Below, piece after piece: positions 1 through 7,688 of a stretch of 34,864 nucleotides of DNA. Under the pieces are notes generated by a model. The model was not told the DNA's origin. It saw nothing but the letters and a program-made list of their open reading frames with translations, and searched no databases. Both the position numbers and the translations under genes were made by a program. Positions within the stretch are counted from its first letter, which is position 1; each line of letters opens with the position of its first letter. Origin of the DNA: an uncultured Lentisphaerota bacterium (GTDB lineage: Bacteria > Verrucomicrobiota > Kiritimatiellia > CAIQIC01); assembly GCA_903912445.1 (NCBI GenBank), contig CAIWHP010000037.1, forward strand, positions 1-34,864, read 5' to 3'.

Positions 1-387
1 CTCGCGGCTCGCGCCCATGCCCTCGAAGCTCGAGCCGGTGTCGAGCGCGGCCAGCACGAGGCAGAAGCGGGCCAGCGCGAGGGCGTAGGCCAGCAGCAGC
101 ACGTCGCCGGGGAACGCCACGAGCGCCGGCGCGCCGCCCGCAGGCAGCAGCGCGAGCGCGAGCAGCGGGGCGGCGACGCCGACCAGCGGGTTGGTGCGGA
201 AGATCCACGTCGTCGTGCGGCTGTAGACCGCGCCCTTGCGCAGCAGCTTGGCGAGGTCGAAATAGAGCTGCAGCACCGGCGGCCCGCGGCGGCCGGCGAA
301 CAGCGCCTTGACGCGGTTGATCAGGCCGGGCAGCAGCGGGGCTGCGACCAGCGCCAGCGCCAGATGAGCAAGCGCCACCGTGTTCAT
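1..387 (-). CDS. HyfC/HycD-like (NuoH family) membrane subunit of a hydrogenase or complex I-like enzyme, partial
   Basis: This is the N-terminal 129 codons of an integral membrane subunit; the rest lies beyond the left window edge. The translation has the family signature GRRGPPVLQLYFDLAKLLRK (about residues 33-52) followed by GAVYS, then hydrophobic segments and DTGSSFEGMGASRE near the cut. That combination is typical of formate hydrogenlyase subunit 4 / hydrogenase-4 component C, the NuoH homologue that anchors the peripheral [NiFe] arm and contributes to ion translocation. The start is the ATG ending at 387. It lies 43 bases after the HyfB-like gene, so the two form one transcription unit. 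The hydrogenase catalytic subunits are not in view, so whether this is a hydrogenase, formate hydrogenlyase or another Mrp/Ech-like complex is undecided. Confidence 0.85.
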   Translation of the reverse strand, partial: MNTVALAHLALALVAAPLLPGLINRVKALFAGRRGPPVLQLYFDLAKLLRKGAVYSRTTTWIFRTNPLVGVAAPLLALALLPAGGAPALVAFPGDVLLLAYALALARFCLVLAALDTGSSFEGMGASRE

Positions 388-430
388 GCGGCCTCCGCAA
401 GGAAACCTGAAAGGTCTGGAAAAGCGCGGT

Positions 431-2407
431 TCATAATTTCCACAGCAGCAGTGCGAGCAGGGTCACGGCGATGTAGAGGACGTAGAGCTGGACCCGGCCG
501 TGCTGCAGCCAGCGGACCTGCTGCGCGAGCCAGGCGATGCTGCGGAAGAGCGGGACGGCGACGCGGTCGGTGGACACATCGCGCAGCCGGGTGCTGCGCG
601 TGGCCGGTTGCGGAAAGAGGCCGGCCGGCGCGGCGCCTTCGGATTTGGCGCGCAGGAACGGCTGGAACAGGCGCGCCAGCGGCTCGGCAAACGACGACGC
701 GGTGTACTGCATCCGCGCCGTGGGCTGGAGATAGCCGCAGTCCCACGTGCCCGCCGTGGCGACGCCGTTGGCCGCGAGGCGAGACCGGCGGAACAGGTAG
801 AGCAGGAGGACGAGCAGCGCGACGACGGCGGCGCAGACGACGACCCAGCGCAGGCCCACCGCAGCCGATGCGGTCGGCGCGGCGGCCAGCGTCTGCAGCG
901 CGGGAAAAGTTCCGGTCAGGACGCGCGGGAACAGCCACGGCACCAGCCACGGGGCTCCGAGGCCCGCCAGCAGGCAGCCGACCGCGAGCAGCTGCATCGG
1001 GAGGCGCAGCCAGAGCGAGGACTCGTGCGCGGCGAGGTCGGGGCGGCGTTCGCCGAGGAAGACCGAGCCGGCCAGCCGCGTGAAGCACGCCAGCGTCAGG
1101 CCGCCGGTGAGCGCGAGGCCGCCGATGACGACCAGGCCGGCGGCGCTCATCGGGCCACTGGTTGAAATGGCGCCGTGGAAGGCGCCGAGGTAGATCAGAA
1201 ATTCGCTGGCGAAGCCGTTGAGTGGCGGCAGGCCGCAGATCGCCGCCGAGCCGAACAGAAACAGCGCGCCGGTCTGGGGCATCGCCTTGAGCAACCCGCC
1301 GAGGCGGTCGAGCCGGCCGGTGCCGGCGGCGTGCAGCACGGCGCCGGCGCCGAGGAAGAGCAGGCCCTTGAACAGGGCGTGGTTCAGGATGTGCAGCAGC
1401 GCGCCGGCAAAGCCGAGCGCGGCGACGACCGGCGCCTGCCAGGCGGCGCCCAGGATGCCCAGCCCGAGGCCGAGCGCGACGATGCCGACATTCTCGACGC
1501 TGGAAAACGCGAGCGCGCGCTTCAGGTCCTGCTGCGTCAGCGCCTGCAGGATGCCGACGAGACAGCCGGCGAGGCCGAGGCCGAGCAGCACGCCGCCCCA
1601 CCACGCGGGCCAGGCCGCGAAGAAGGAGAGCACGCGCAGCAGGCCGTAGAGCCCGGTCTTGATCAGGATGCCGGACATCAGCGCGGAGACGTGGCTCGGC
1701 GCGGCGGGATGCGCCTCGGGCAGCCAGCCGTGCAGCGTCAGGAAGCCGGCCTTCGCGCCGAAGCCGAACACCGCCAGCAGAAATAACAATCCGCCGAACG
1801 CGCCCGGGCCGGGCACGACGGCGCGGAACGCGGCGAAATCCAACGCCCCGCCGGCGGCGCGGCTCACGCCGAAGAAGACGGCGACCAGCGCGGCCATGCC
1901 GATGTGCGACGCCGCCAGGTAGACCCAGCCGGCGTGCCGCACGTGGTCCTGCTCGCGCTCGTGGATCACCAGCGCGAACGAGGTGACGGCCATCAGCTCC
2001 CACGCCATGATGAACAGGATCGCGTCGCGCGCGGTGAAGACCAGCGCCAGCGCGAGCAGCAGGAGGTTGAAGAAGCTCCACGAAAAACCGTCGCGCGGCC
2101 GCACGCCGAGGTAGCCGCGGCCGTAGAGCGCACACGCGGCGCCGAGGATGAACAGCGGCAGCAGGAAGAAGGCGGAGAGCGGATCGAGCCCGAGGCGCAC
2201 CGCGCCCAGCGGCAGCGGCCACGCGAGCTGCCAGTCGGGCGTGCTGCCGGCGCACAGCGCGCGCACCGCGGACGCCAGTCCCACCAGCGAGCCGGCGACC
2301 GCGCAGGTCACGCCCGCGGCGGTGGCCGCCCTGGGGTTGCGCGCCAGCAGCAGCGGCGCCAGCGCACCGAGCAGCAACAGCGCGAACGCGGCAAGCAGCA
2401 GGCTCAT
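431..2407 (-). CDS. HyfB/HycC-like proton-conducting membrane subunit (complex I antiporter family)
   Basis: This 658-residue polytopic membrane protein belongs to the NADH-quinone/Mrp antiporter family (NuoL/M/N type). The translation is almost entirely hydrophobic helices. Typical family motifs are MAWELMAVTSFALVIHERE in the first third and LPEAHPAAPSHVSALMSG followed by ILIKTGLYGLLRV in the middle; the latter is diagnostic of HycC/HyfB-type subunits of group 4 hydrogenases and formate hydrogenlyase. By family knowledge it forms an ion-translocation channel in the membrane arm. The ATG (2405-2407) overlaps the stop codon of the upstream HTH-PTS gene in an ATGA arrangement, so translation is probably coupled. 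The HyfC-like gene follows after 43 bases. Length fits HyfB (about 670 residues). The exact complex is not resolved by what is visible. Confidence 0.88.
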   Translation of the reverse strand: MSLLLAAFALLLLGALAPLLLARNPRAATAAGVTCAVAGSLVGLASAVRALCAGSTPDWQLAWPLPLGAVRLGLDPLSAFFLLPLFILGAACALYGRGYLGVRPRDGFSWSFFNLLLLALALVFTARDAILFIMAWELMAVTSFALVIHEREQDHVRHAGWVYLAASHIGMAALVAVFFGVSRAAGGALDFAAFRAVVPGPGAFGGLLFLLAVFGFGAKAGFLTLHGWLPEAHPAAPSHVSALMSGILIKTGLYGLLRVLSFFAAWPAWWGGVLLGLGLAGCLVGILQALTQQDLKRALAFSSVENVGIVALGLGLGILGAAWQAPVVAALGFAGALLHILNHALFKGLLFLGAGAVLHAAGTGRLDRLGGLLKAMPQTGALFLFGSAAICGLPPLNGFASEFLIYLGAFHGAISTSGPMSAAGLVVIGGLALTGGLTLACFTRLAGSVFLGERRPDLAAHESSLWLRLPMQLLAVGCLLAGLGAPWLVPWLFPRVLTGTFPALQTLAAAPTASAAVGLRWVVVCAAVVALLVLLLYLFRRSRLAANGVATAGTWDCGYLQPTARMQYTASSFAEPLARLFQPFLRAKSEGAAPAGLFPQPATRSTRLRDVSTDRVAVPLFRSIAWLAQQVRWLQHGRVQLYVLYIAVTLLALLLWKL

Positions 2408-3111
2408 ATGCCCGCCCCGGCGGCCGGATGGGCGTGCGTGGCCAGTTCGTCCTCCACGCGGCGGATGGCCCCGAGGAGCTCGTCCCGGGGTGCCTGCCGT
2501 GTCAGCGCCGCTTTCACGTCGGCCTGGCTCAACACGTAGGCGAGGCGCGAGAGCTGCCGCAGATGCACGCGGATGGTCGGGCTGAACAGGAGGAACAGGG
2601 CGTAGACCGGTTGGCCGTCGAGCGCGCCGAAATCCACCGGGTGCTCCAGGAAGCCCAGCGCGATCATCGGCTGATCCAAGGGTACGACGATCGGGTTGCG
2701 CACGTGCGGCATCGCGATGCCGTCGCCGATGCCCGTCGAGGCGAGCGCTTCCCGCGCGATCAGGTGGTGCAGGATGAGATCCCGGTCGATGTCCGGCGGC
2801 AGATTCAGGACCTGGACGAGCGCGCGCAACGCGCCCTCCTTGTCCTTGCCCTCCAGCCGGTAGAAGATGCCGCCGCCGGCCAAGGCCTCGGAAACCTTTT
2901 GCGGCGCCACGCCCTCGACTTCCGGCTCGTTGAACAGCTCCGGCGACACGTTCATGCGCTTCGACTGCGCCCATTCCATAAGGTCGGTACGGTTGAAACG
3001 GAACTGCTCGCCGATCCGGTGGACCGGGATTTCGCTGCGTTGAATCATCCGGTACACCGTCTTCTCGGAGAGGTTCAGCAGCTTCGCGACATCTTTGACC
3101 GTTAGTTGCAT
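2404..3111 (-). CDS. Fusion regulator: excisionase-type HTH plus PTS EIIA (fructose/Ntr type) domain
   Basis: This 235-residue protein has two parts. Residues 1-50 form a MerR/excisionase-like helix-turn-helix (LTVKDVAKLLNLSEKTVYRM, then a wing ending FRFNRTDLMEWAQ). Residues about 75-225 form a PTS EIIA type-2 domain with the phospho-acceptor motif TGIGDGIAMPHVRNP, the histidine being H136. The protein probably senses phosphoryl flux through the PTS (HPr or EI-Ntr) and acts as a DNA-binding or allosteric regulator; that function is inferred from the domains. It is the first gene of the HyfB-HyfC operon and overlaps HyfB by 4 bases. No Shine-Dalgarno sequence precedes the ATG; instead a hairpin with a seven-T tract abuts it. 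Expected EIIA length is complete, with no truncation. Confidence 0.88.
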   Translation of the reverse strand: MQLTVKDVAKLLNLSEKTVYRMIQRSEIPVHRIGEQFRFNRTDLMEWAQSKRMNVSPELFNEPEVEGVAPQKVSEALAGGGIFYRLEGKDKEGALRALVQVLNLPPDIDRDLILHHLIAREALASTGIGDGIAMPHVRNPIVVPLDQPMIALGFLEHPVDFGALDGQPVYALFLLFSPTIRVHLRQLSRLAYVLSQADVKAALTRQAPRDELLGAIRRVEDELATHAHPAAGAGI

Positions 3112-3114
3112 CAG

Positions 3115-3149
3115 AAAAAAAGTCCATCGCGCCGCCTGACGTGATGGAC
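3115..3149 (-). terminator. Terminator-like hairpin with seven-T tract directly before a start codon
   Basis: On the minus strand a 7-bp stem (GTCCATC/GATGGAC, arms 3143-3149 and 3122-3128) is followed by seven T (3115-3121). The HTH-PTS start codon begins only three bases after the T tract. It could terminate transcripts coming from the GH127 gene, or act as an attenuator in the short leader of the HTH-PTS operon. The stem is short with a 14-base loop, so strength is uncertain. Confidence 0.5.
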
Positions 3150-3159
3150 AACGGGGGAC

Positions 3160-3188
3160 ACTTCACTGCCAAACGTCCTTGATGTCAA
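3160..3188 (-). promoter_or_regulatory. Candidate sigma70-type promoter for the HTH-PTS/Hyf operon
   Basis: On the minus strand a perfect TTGACA (3183-3188) is followed after 17 bases by TGAAGT (3160-3165), a weak -10 hexamer with 3 of 6 consensus matches. A start near 3153 would place the hairpin and T tract inside the leader. This is a prediction from hexamers and spacing only. Confidence 0.35.
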
Positions 3189-3227
3189 TCAGATTTCAGG
3201 CGCGGAAACTACCGCTCCCGCCATGGA

Positions 3228-5162
3228 TCAGCGGGCGGGCGCGACGGGGCGGAAATGCTGATGCGTCAGGGTCGGCCAAGTCTGCCCGGAGTCGTAGAGG
3301 TTGCCCAGCCACAGCGGCTGCGGCAGCCAGACGCGATACGGATTGGCCGTGTTCCATGCGGTGCCGGCCGAGGCGTAGTCGCACATCGTCAGCGTCTGCG
3401 GCTTGCCCTCGACGGTGATCGGCACATCGAAAGCCATCCACGCGCCGATGCGCGCCGCCGCCTGCGGGTTGGGCTTGAGCCGGATGAACGGGGCCGCGCT
3501 GCGATCCAGCAGCGCCTTGGACTCGAAGGTCACCTCCGGCGTCAGACGATTGTCGAGCGCCAGCACGAGCGGTCCGCGCACGATGGCCAGTTGGCCGTTG
3601 CCGTCCGGCGCCTTGACGATGCGTCCGCGCAAATCGAGCACGAGCTGTACGCGGTCGCCGCTCTGCCATGTCCGCTGCACCTTGGCGTAACTGCCGGGCT
3701 GGGTGGGCTGCGCCTCTCCGTTGATGGTCAGGTGCGTATCCGCGCTCCACGCCGGGATGCGCAGCGCGAGGGTGAACGCCTCCGGCTTGGCCAGTTCGAG
3801 CGTCAGCTCGATTTTGTTGGCGATGGGATATTCCGTCTTCTGCGTCACCACGAGCTTCTGCCCCGAAGGCGCGGCGAGTGCGGCCGTGCCCGGGAAGTAG
3901 AGGTTGACCACCGGGCCTTCGGCGGCCGTCATCACCGCCCACTGCGGCGTGAGGAGCAGCCCGCGCGGGCCGCTGACGACACAGCAGCTCAAGCCCACCT
4001 CGTCGTGCTGCATCAGGCTTGGCACGCGCTCGCCGTTGACGCCGCTGAAGTAGGCCCACCAGCTGCCGTCCGGCATCTGCGCGCCGAGCAAACCGTTGTA
4101 GAGATTTCTTTCCAACTCGTCGGCCAAGCGCACATCGCCTGTACAGCGGAGGAGCTGATAGAGGAATTTCATCCACGTGGCGGTGACGCAGGTTTCCATC
4201 GGCTGAAACACCGCGGTCGTCTGGTTCGTGTGGCCGTTGCACCAGTGTTCGCCGCGCGTACCGGGGCCAAGGATCGTGGTCTCCTGGCGCAACACGCCCT
4301 CGGCCAGCTTGAGCGAGGCGTTGAGATAATTCTTCTCGCCGGTGACGCGGTAGAGTTCGCACAGCCCCTCATAGCACGACATCATTTCATAGGCCTTGTT
4401 CCAGCGCATGTTCGCCGGCGTTGTGCCCGCGAGGCTGTCCTCGATCAGCCGCAGCCCGTTCGTGCATTGCGGCACATGGCGCGAAGGCTGGCTCCACTGG
4501 CCGACGATGTACTGCGCGTAGTCCAAATACTTCTTCTCGCCCGTGCGCTGATAGAGCTGCACCGTCGGTTCGAGGATGGATGAGGCCGCGAGGCCCTTGT
4601 GCGTGCCGATGTCGGCGATGTTGGTCTTGCCGGGCCCGGTCTGCGCCAGCAGCGTATCGAGATGACGGCAGGCGGCGGCGAGCGCGGGCGCATCGCCGGT
4701 GCGGTCATAGTAGGCGACCATGCCGAGCAGCGCATACTTGCGCCCCCACACATCCCAGCCCTTGAGCCGGTGCTCCGGCTGGCGCGTGCCGAGATAGCCA
4801 TCCGGCGCCGCGGTGGCCAGCAACGCGCTGGCACCCTCCGCGAGTTTCGCGCGCGACTCCGCCGTCGGTTTGTAGGCATCGGCCAGCGCGAGCGAGGTGA
4901 ACCACTTGCCCCAGTACTCGCAGCGCCAATCCTTGAAGCCTTCTTCCCCTTTGTCGCGATAGGGTTTGACCAGCGGCTCGACGGGCTGCGGCAACACGCG
5001 GTTCGCGATACACTGGTCCAACTTCGCGCCGAGCCGCCCCTCGATGCGGACGGCGCCCGCTGCGGGCGGGCGAAAAACATCCGGTGCAACCGGCGCCACG
5101 GGTGCGCCGAAAGCCGGGATCGACAGCGCCGCCACGAGGAGGAATTTGAAGTGCATATTCAT
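3228..5162 (-). CDS. Secreted GH127-family beta-L-arabinofuranosidase-like hydrolase (DUF1680)
   Basis: This 644-residue exported protein probably removes beta-L-arabinofuranose from plant-derived glycans. Residues 1-20 (MNMHFKFLLVAALSIPAFGA) look like a signal peptide. The body is the alpha/alpha-barrel of GH127: GEHW around residue 304 offers a candidate acid/base Glu305, and METCVTATW contains the Glu323-x-Cys325 pair. LSCC at Cys393-Cys394 matches the zinc-bound nucleophile cysteine pair known from the family. A beta-sandwich follows to the end. The start chosen is the ATG at 5160-5162, because an upstream ATG at 5183 would add seven residues before the signal peptide; neither has a strong ribosome site. 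It is divergent from the Tat-exported propeller gene at 5269. Related families GH142 or GH146 are possible; substrate is inferred. Confidence 0.85.
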   Translation of the reverse strand: MNMHFKFLLVAALSIPAFGAPVAPVAPDVFRPPAAGAVRIEGRLGAKLDQCIANRVLPQPVEPLVKPYRDKGEEGFKDWRCEYWGKWFTSLALADAYKPTAESRAKLAEGASALLATAAPDGYLGTRQPEHRLKGWDVWGRKYALLGMVAYYDRTGDAPALAAACRHLDTLLAQTGPGKTNIADIGTHKGLAASSILEPTVQLYQRTGEKKYLDYAQYIVGQWSQPSRHVPQCTNGLRLIEDSLAGTTPANMRWNKAYEMMSCYEGLCELYRVTGEKNYLNASLKLAEGVLRQETTILGPGTRGEHWCNGHTNQTTAVFQPMETCVTATWMKFLYQLLRCTGDVRLADELERNLYNGLLGAQMPDGSWWAYFSGVNGERVPSLMQHDEVGLSCCVVSGPRGLLLTPQWAVMTAAEGPVVNLYFPGTAALAAPSGQKLVVTQKTEYPIANKIELTLELAKPEAFTLALRIPAWSADTHLTINGEAQPTQPGSYAKVQRTWQSGDRVQLVLDLRGRIVKAPDGNGQLAIVRGPLVLALDNRLTPEVTFESKALLDRSAAPFIRLKPNPQAAARIGAWMAFDVPITVEGKPQTLTMCDYASAGTAWNTANPYRVWLPQPLWLGNLYDSGQTWPTLTHQHFRPVAPAR

Positions 5163-5230
5163 GCGCACATTCTCTGGAGGCATGGAATAAATGCAAGCGC
5201 CGACTTACCGCGCGGGCCGCCATCGTTTAC

Positions 5231-5270
5231 TTGTTAAGCCCGTGAGGACTCATGTACGTTATGAGCTCAT
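5231..5270 (+). promoter_or_regulatory. Candidate promoter and palindrome over the start of the propeller gene
   Basis: TTGTTA (5231-5236) and TACGTT (5255-5260), 18 bases apart, resemble a sigma70 promoter. Immediately after lies a perfect 10-bp palindrome ATGAGCTCAT (5261-5270) that runs into the proposed ATG at 5269. No clear ribosome site is visible, so the mRNA may be nearly leaderless. Weak evidence. Confidence 0.25.
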
Positions 5271-6465
5271 GAACTGCATAAACCGCCGCACCTTTCTCCG
5301 GCACTCGGCTTGCGTAACGGCCGGCGCCGCGCTCGGAACCCCCGCGCCGGCACAACCGAACATGCCCAGGCCCTGCCCGCCGACGGCTTGGAAGAAGCAG
5401 GGCATCCTCCTCGAAGCCACCGAACCGTGGGAGGGCAAGAACATCCAGAACTTCACCACGCCGGCGGAGCCGCTGGCGGATGGCAAGTGGCGCATCTGGT
5501 ACTCGATCTCCGGCGCGCCCGGCGGCTACGGCCTCGCCTACGCCGAGGGCGTCCCCGGCCAGCCGATGAAAAAAATTCCCGCCCCCTGTTCTCCCGGCGA
5601 GCCCGCGGACGCGCCTTTCGCGATCGGCAACCTGCCCGAGAAATGGCGGCCGGTCCAGGTCGTCCACCTCCATCTGCGCAACGGCCGGCACCGCCTCTAT
5701 TTCTGGGCGCATGGCCAACAGATCGTCCGCTACCTTGCCGCCGAGAGCGATGACGGCCGCCGCTACCGCGTCCTCGATCCGCGCCGCCCGGTGCTCTATC
5801 ACCCCGGCGATCGCGCGGCCCGCGGCATCGCCACGCCCGATGGGCTGACCCTCTATAAGGAGCACAGCAAGGAGCGCCCCGCCGATGAACCCCTCGCCGC
5901 ATCCCGCCTGATCTCGAACGACGCGACCAATGTCTATCAACTTCCCGACGGTTCCTTTGAGCTCTATTCCGTGGGACTGGTCCGCGTGCCGAAAGGCGAT
6001 CCCGCGTACATGGCTCACGACAACGTGGCCGGCCTGCTGCGGGTGATTGATCGCTACACCTCGGCCGATGGGCTCCACTTCGAAACCCGTCAGCGCATCA
6101 TCGCGCGCGACGCGCGCGACCCGGCCGACCAGCAGTTCTACTACCTTGCCGTCACGCCGACGCCGCAGGGACGCGTCGGCCTGCTGGGGCATTACCGCTG
6201 CGAGGCACAGACGATGGATGTGGAATGGTGCTGCTCGCAGGACGGCATCAAGTGGGAGCGCCCGCTCCGCCAAGCGTGGCTGCCGCGCGGCCAGCCGCCC
6301 GCGCCGGACTGCATGGGCATCTACGCCAACCACCAGCTCGTCCAGCACGGCGGCCGCTGGCACCTTTTCTACACCGGCACCAACGACACGCACAACCACA
6401 AGCAAGCCCACGGCGCGCCACGCCAGGTCATCATGTGGGCCACGACGGATTCGATCTGGGCGTAA
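5269..6465 (+). CDS. Tat-exported beta-propeller-like glycosidase-related protein of unknown function
   Basis: This 398-residue protein has a twin-arginine signal: MNCINRRTFLRHSACVTAGA with the NRRTFLRH box at residues 5-12, so it is probably folded in the cytoplasm and exported by Tat. The body has repeated short beta-rich blocks such as WRIWYSISGAPGGYGLAYAEG, HRLYFWAHGQQIVRYLAAES, VEWCCSQDGIKWERP and GRWHLFYTGTNDTHNH, resembling five-bladed propellers of the GH32/GH43/GH117 clan. No catalytic triad can be assigned by eye. The ATG at 5269 was chosen because it places the Tat box at the N-terminus; a longer reading would add 26 residues with no signal. It ends one base before the stop of the convergent TIM-barrel gene. 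Activity is not established. Confidence 0.75.
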   Translation: MNCINRRTFLRHSACVTAGAALGTPAPAQPNMPRPCPPTAWKKQGILLEATEPWEGKNIQNFTTPAEPLADGKWRIWYSISGAPGGYGLAYAEGVPGQPMKKIPAPCSPGEPADAPFAIGNLPEKWRPVQVVHLHLRNGRHRLYFWAHGQQIVRYLAAESDDGRRYRVLDPRRPVLYHPGDRAARGIATPDGLTLYKEHSKERPADEPLAASRLISNDATNVYQLPDGSFELYSVGLVRVPKGDPAYMAHDNVAGLLRVIDRYTSADGLHFETRQRIIARDARDPADQQFYYLAVTPTPQGRVGLLGHYRCEAQTMDVEWCCSQDGIKWERPLRQAWLPRGQPPAPDCMGIYANHQLVQHGGRWHLFYTGTNDTHNHKQAHGAPRQVIMWATTDSIWA

Positions 6466-6466
6466 G

Positions 6467-7384
6467 TCAGAGCAGTCCCTGATAGGACAGCCAGAGGGCG
6501 CGGTAATACTTCAGCACGCGCACGGGGTCGGTGCTTTCGGGGATCTCCGCGAAGGTGAAGCCGGTGAAGTTGATCTCGTTCAGCCGCGTCAGCAGACGGC
6601 GGAAGGGATAATCCTCAATGCACAGGTCGCGCATGTGGCAGGTGAAGATTTTGTCTTTCACCAAATCGAAGTTCGCGTCGAAACCGTCGTCCTGCAGGTC
6701 GCTCGGGTTGGAGTTCCAGCACACGCCGACCTGCGGATGGTTGGCGAAGTCCAAGATCTTCTTGCAGCGCGGCACGCGCGAGGTTTCCGCGCCGTGGATT
6801 TCGAGCCGGATTTGCAGGCCGAGATAGCCGGCGAAGACACCCAGCTCGCGCAGCGCGAGGCCGATCTGCTCCAGGGTCTTTTCCTCCGGCACGTCCTTCG
6901 GCAGGCCGTTGGGCCGCACCTTGACGCCGGTGGCGCCGACCTCGTGGGCGAGCGTGATGTATGCCTTCGTCGCCTCGATGTCCTTTTTCAGCTTGGCCTG
7001 GTCCGGCGTGTGGAAGTCGAACGCGCTGCCCAAGCTCGCCAGCTTGACGGGCGAATCGGCGAAGCGCTGCTTCACCTCCGCGCGTTGTTCCTTGCTCAGC
7101 GTCACCTCGACACCGTGCTTGTGGGTGGTGCGCAATTCCACGCCCTCGATCTTCGCTGCCGTGCAGTTCTTGATGAGCGTCGCGAGGTCCCAGTCCTTGG
7201 CGATGTTGTAGGTGACGATGCCGAGGTGGAACTTGGGCTGCCCGGTGACGAACGACGGCGCCGGCGGTTGGTCCTTGTTCTCTTTTTTCGATTTGCCGGC
7301 GGCGAGCGCGGCGGGGCCGAGCATGCCGAGCGCGCCCGCGCCCAGGGCGGCGTTGGCGAAGAACTGGCGGCGGGAAGTATTCAT
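6467..7384 (-). CDS. Tat-exported sugar phosphate isomerase/epimerase-like TIM barrel protein
   Basis: This 305-residue protein begins with a Tat signal (MNTSRRQFFANAALGAGALG, SRRQFF at residues 4-9) followed by a xylose-isomerase-like TIM barrel (AP endonuclease family 2 fold). Visible strands and metal-site candidates include FHLGIVTYNIAKDW, IEGVELRTTHKHGVEVTL, LQIRLEIHGAE (Glu and His), QVGVCWNSNP, FTCHMRDL (His) and FTFAEIPES (Glu). The family interconverts sugars or cyclitols; exported members are frequent in PVC and Bacteroidota carbohydrate loci. The start is the ATG ending at 7384, directly before the Tat box; a longer in-frame reading to 7495 has no such signal. The gene is tail to tail with the propeller gene, with one base between stops. 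Substrate is unknown. Confidence 0.85.
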   Translation of the reverse strand: MNTSRRQFFANAALGAGALGMLGPAALAAGKSKKENKDQPPAPSFVTGQPKFHLGIVTYNIAKDWDLATLIKNCTAAKIEGVELRTTHKHGVEVTLSKEQRAEVKQRFADSPVKLASLGSAFDFHTPDQAKLKKDIEATKAYITLAHEVGATGVKVRPNGLPKDVPEEKTLEQIGLALRELGVFAGYLGLQIRLEIHGAETSRVPRCKKILDFANHPQVGVCWNSNPSDLQDDGFDANFDLVKDKIFTCHMRDLCIEDYPFRRLLTRLNEINFTGFTFAEIPESTDPVRVLKYYRALWLSYQGLL

Positions 7385-7688
7385 GGAAACAGCTTGCCGC
7401 AAGCGCTCCGCGAATTCAATGGAAACCTGATGTGCGGGGCTGCGGCCGGGGCCGCTGACCCCGGCCCATCGACAAGCCCAGGAAAGGGAAGGCACAGAGG
7501 GAGGGCAGGTTTAACGCAAGGCCGCAAGGTTCAGCAGAAGGCGCACAGAAAAATAGAGGTTAACGCAAACTTGAAAATCCGGCTCCGAGAAGGCGCGCAA
7601 AGCGCAGCTCCTGCGACAACGCGAACTTTGAGGTTTTTGTGACAGCCGCCCCCTTTCACCACGGCGTTCTGGGCGGTTTCATTCTGCG
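7385..7688. other. 304-bp gene-free stretch with a GC hairpin and decayed repeats
   Basis: No convincing gene. A hairpin with perfect 8-bp arms GGCCGGGG/CCCCGGCC lies at 7444-7466. Read on the minus strand its core CCGGGGTC..CG.CCCCG resembles the hairpin at 27521-27537. Around 7510-7640 the motif TTAACGCAA recurs (GTTTAACGCAAGG, GGTTAACGCAAAC), looking like remnants of a short tandem repeat. The promoter of the TIM-barrel gene must lie at the 7385 end but no clear hexamers were found. Confidence 0.4.

Noticed and set aside
405-430. Possible fifth copy of the TTTCCAA palindrome between the HyfB and HyfC genes
   Set aside because: TTTTCC and GGAAA-like blocks are present but the arms do not pair and the spacing differs from the four accepted copies.
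384-2255. A long open frame (623 codons) on the same strand as the HyfB-like gene
   Set aside because: Its translation is Arg/Ala-rich low complexity typical of a shifted frame in GC-rich DNA; the HyfB frame has clear family motifs across the same region.
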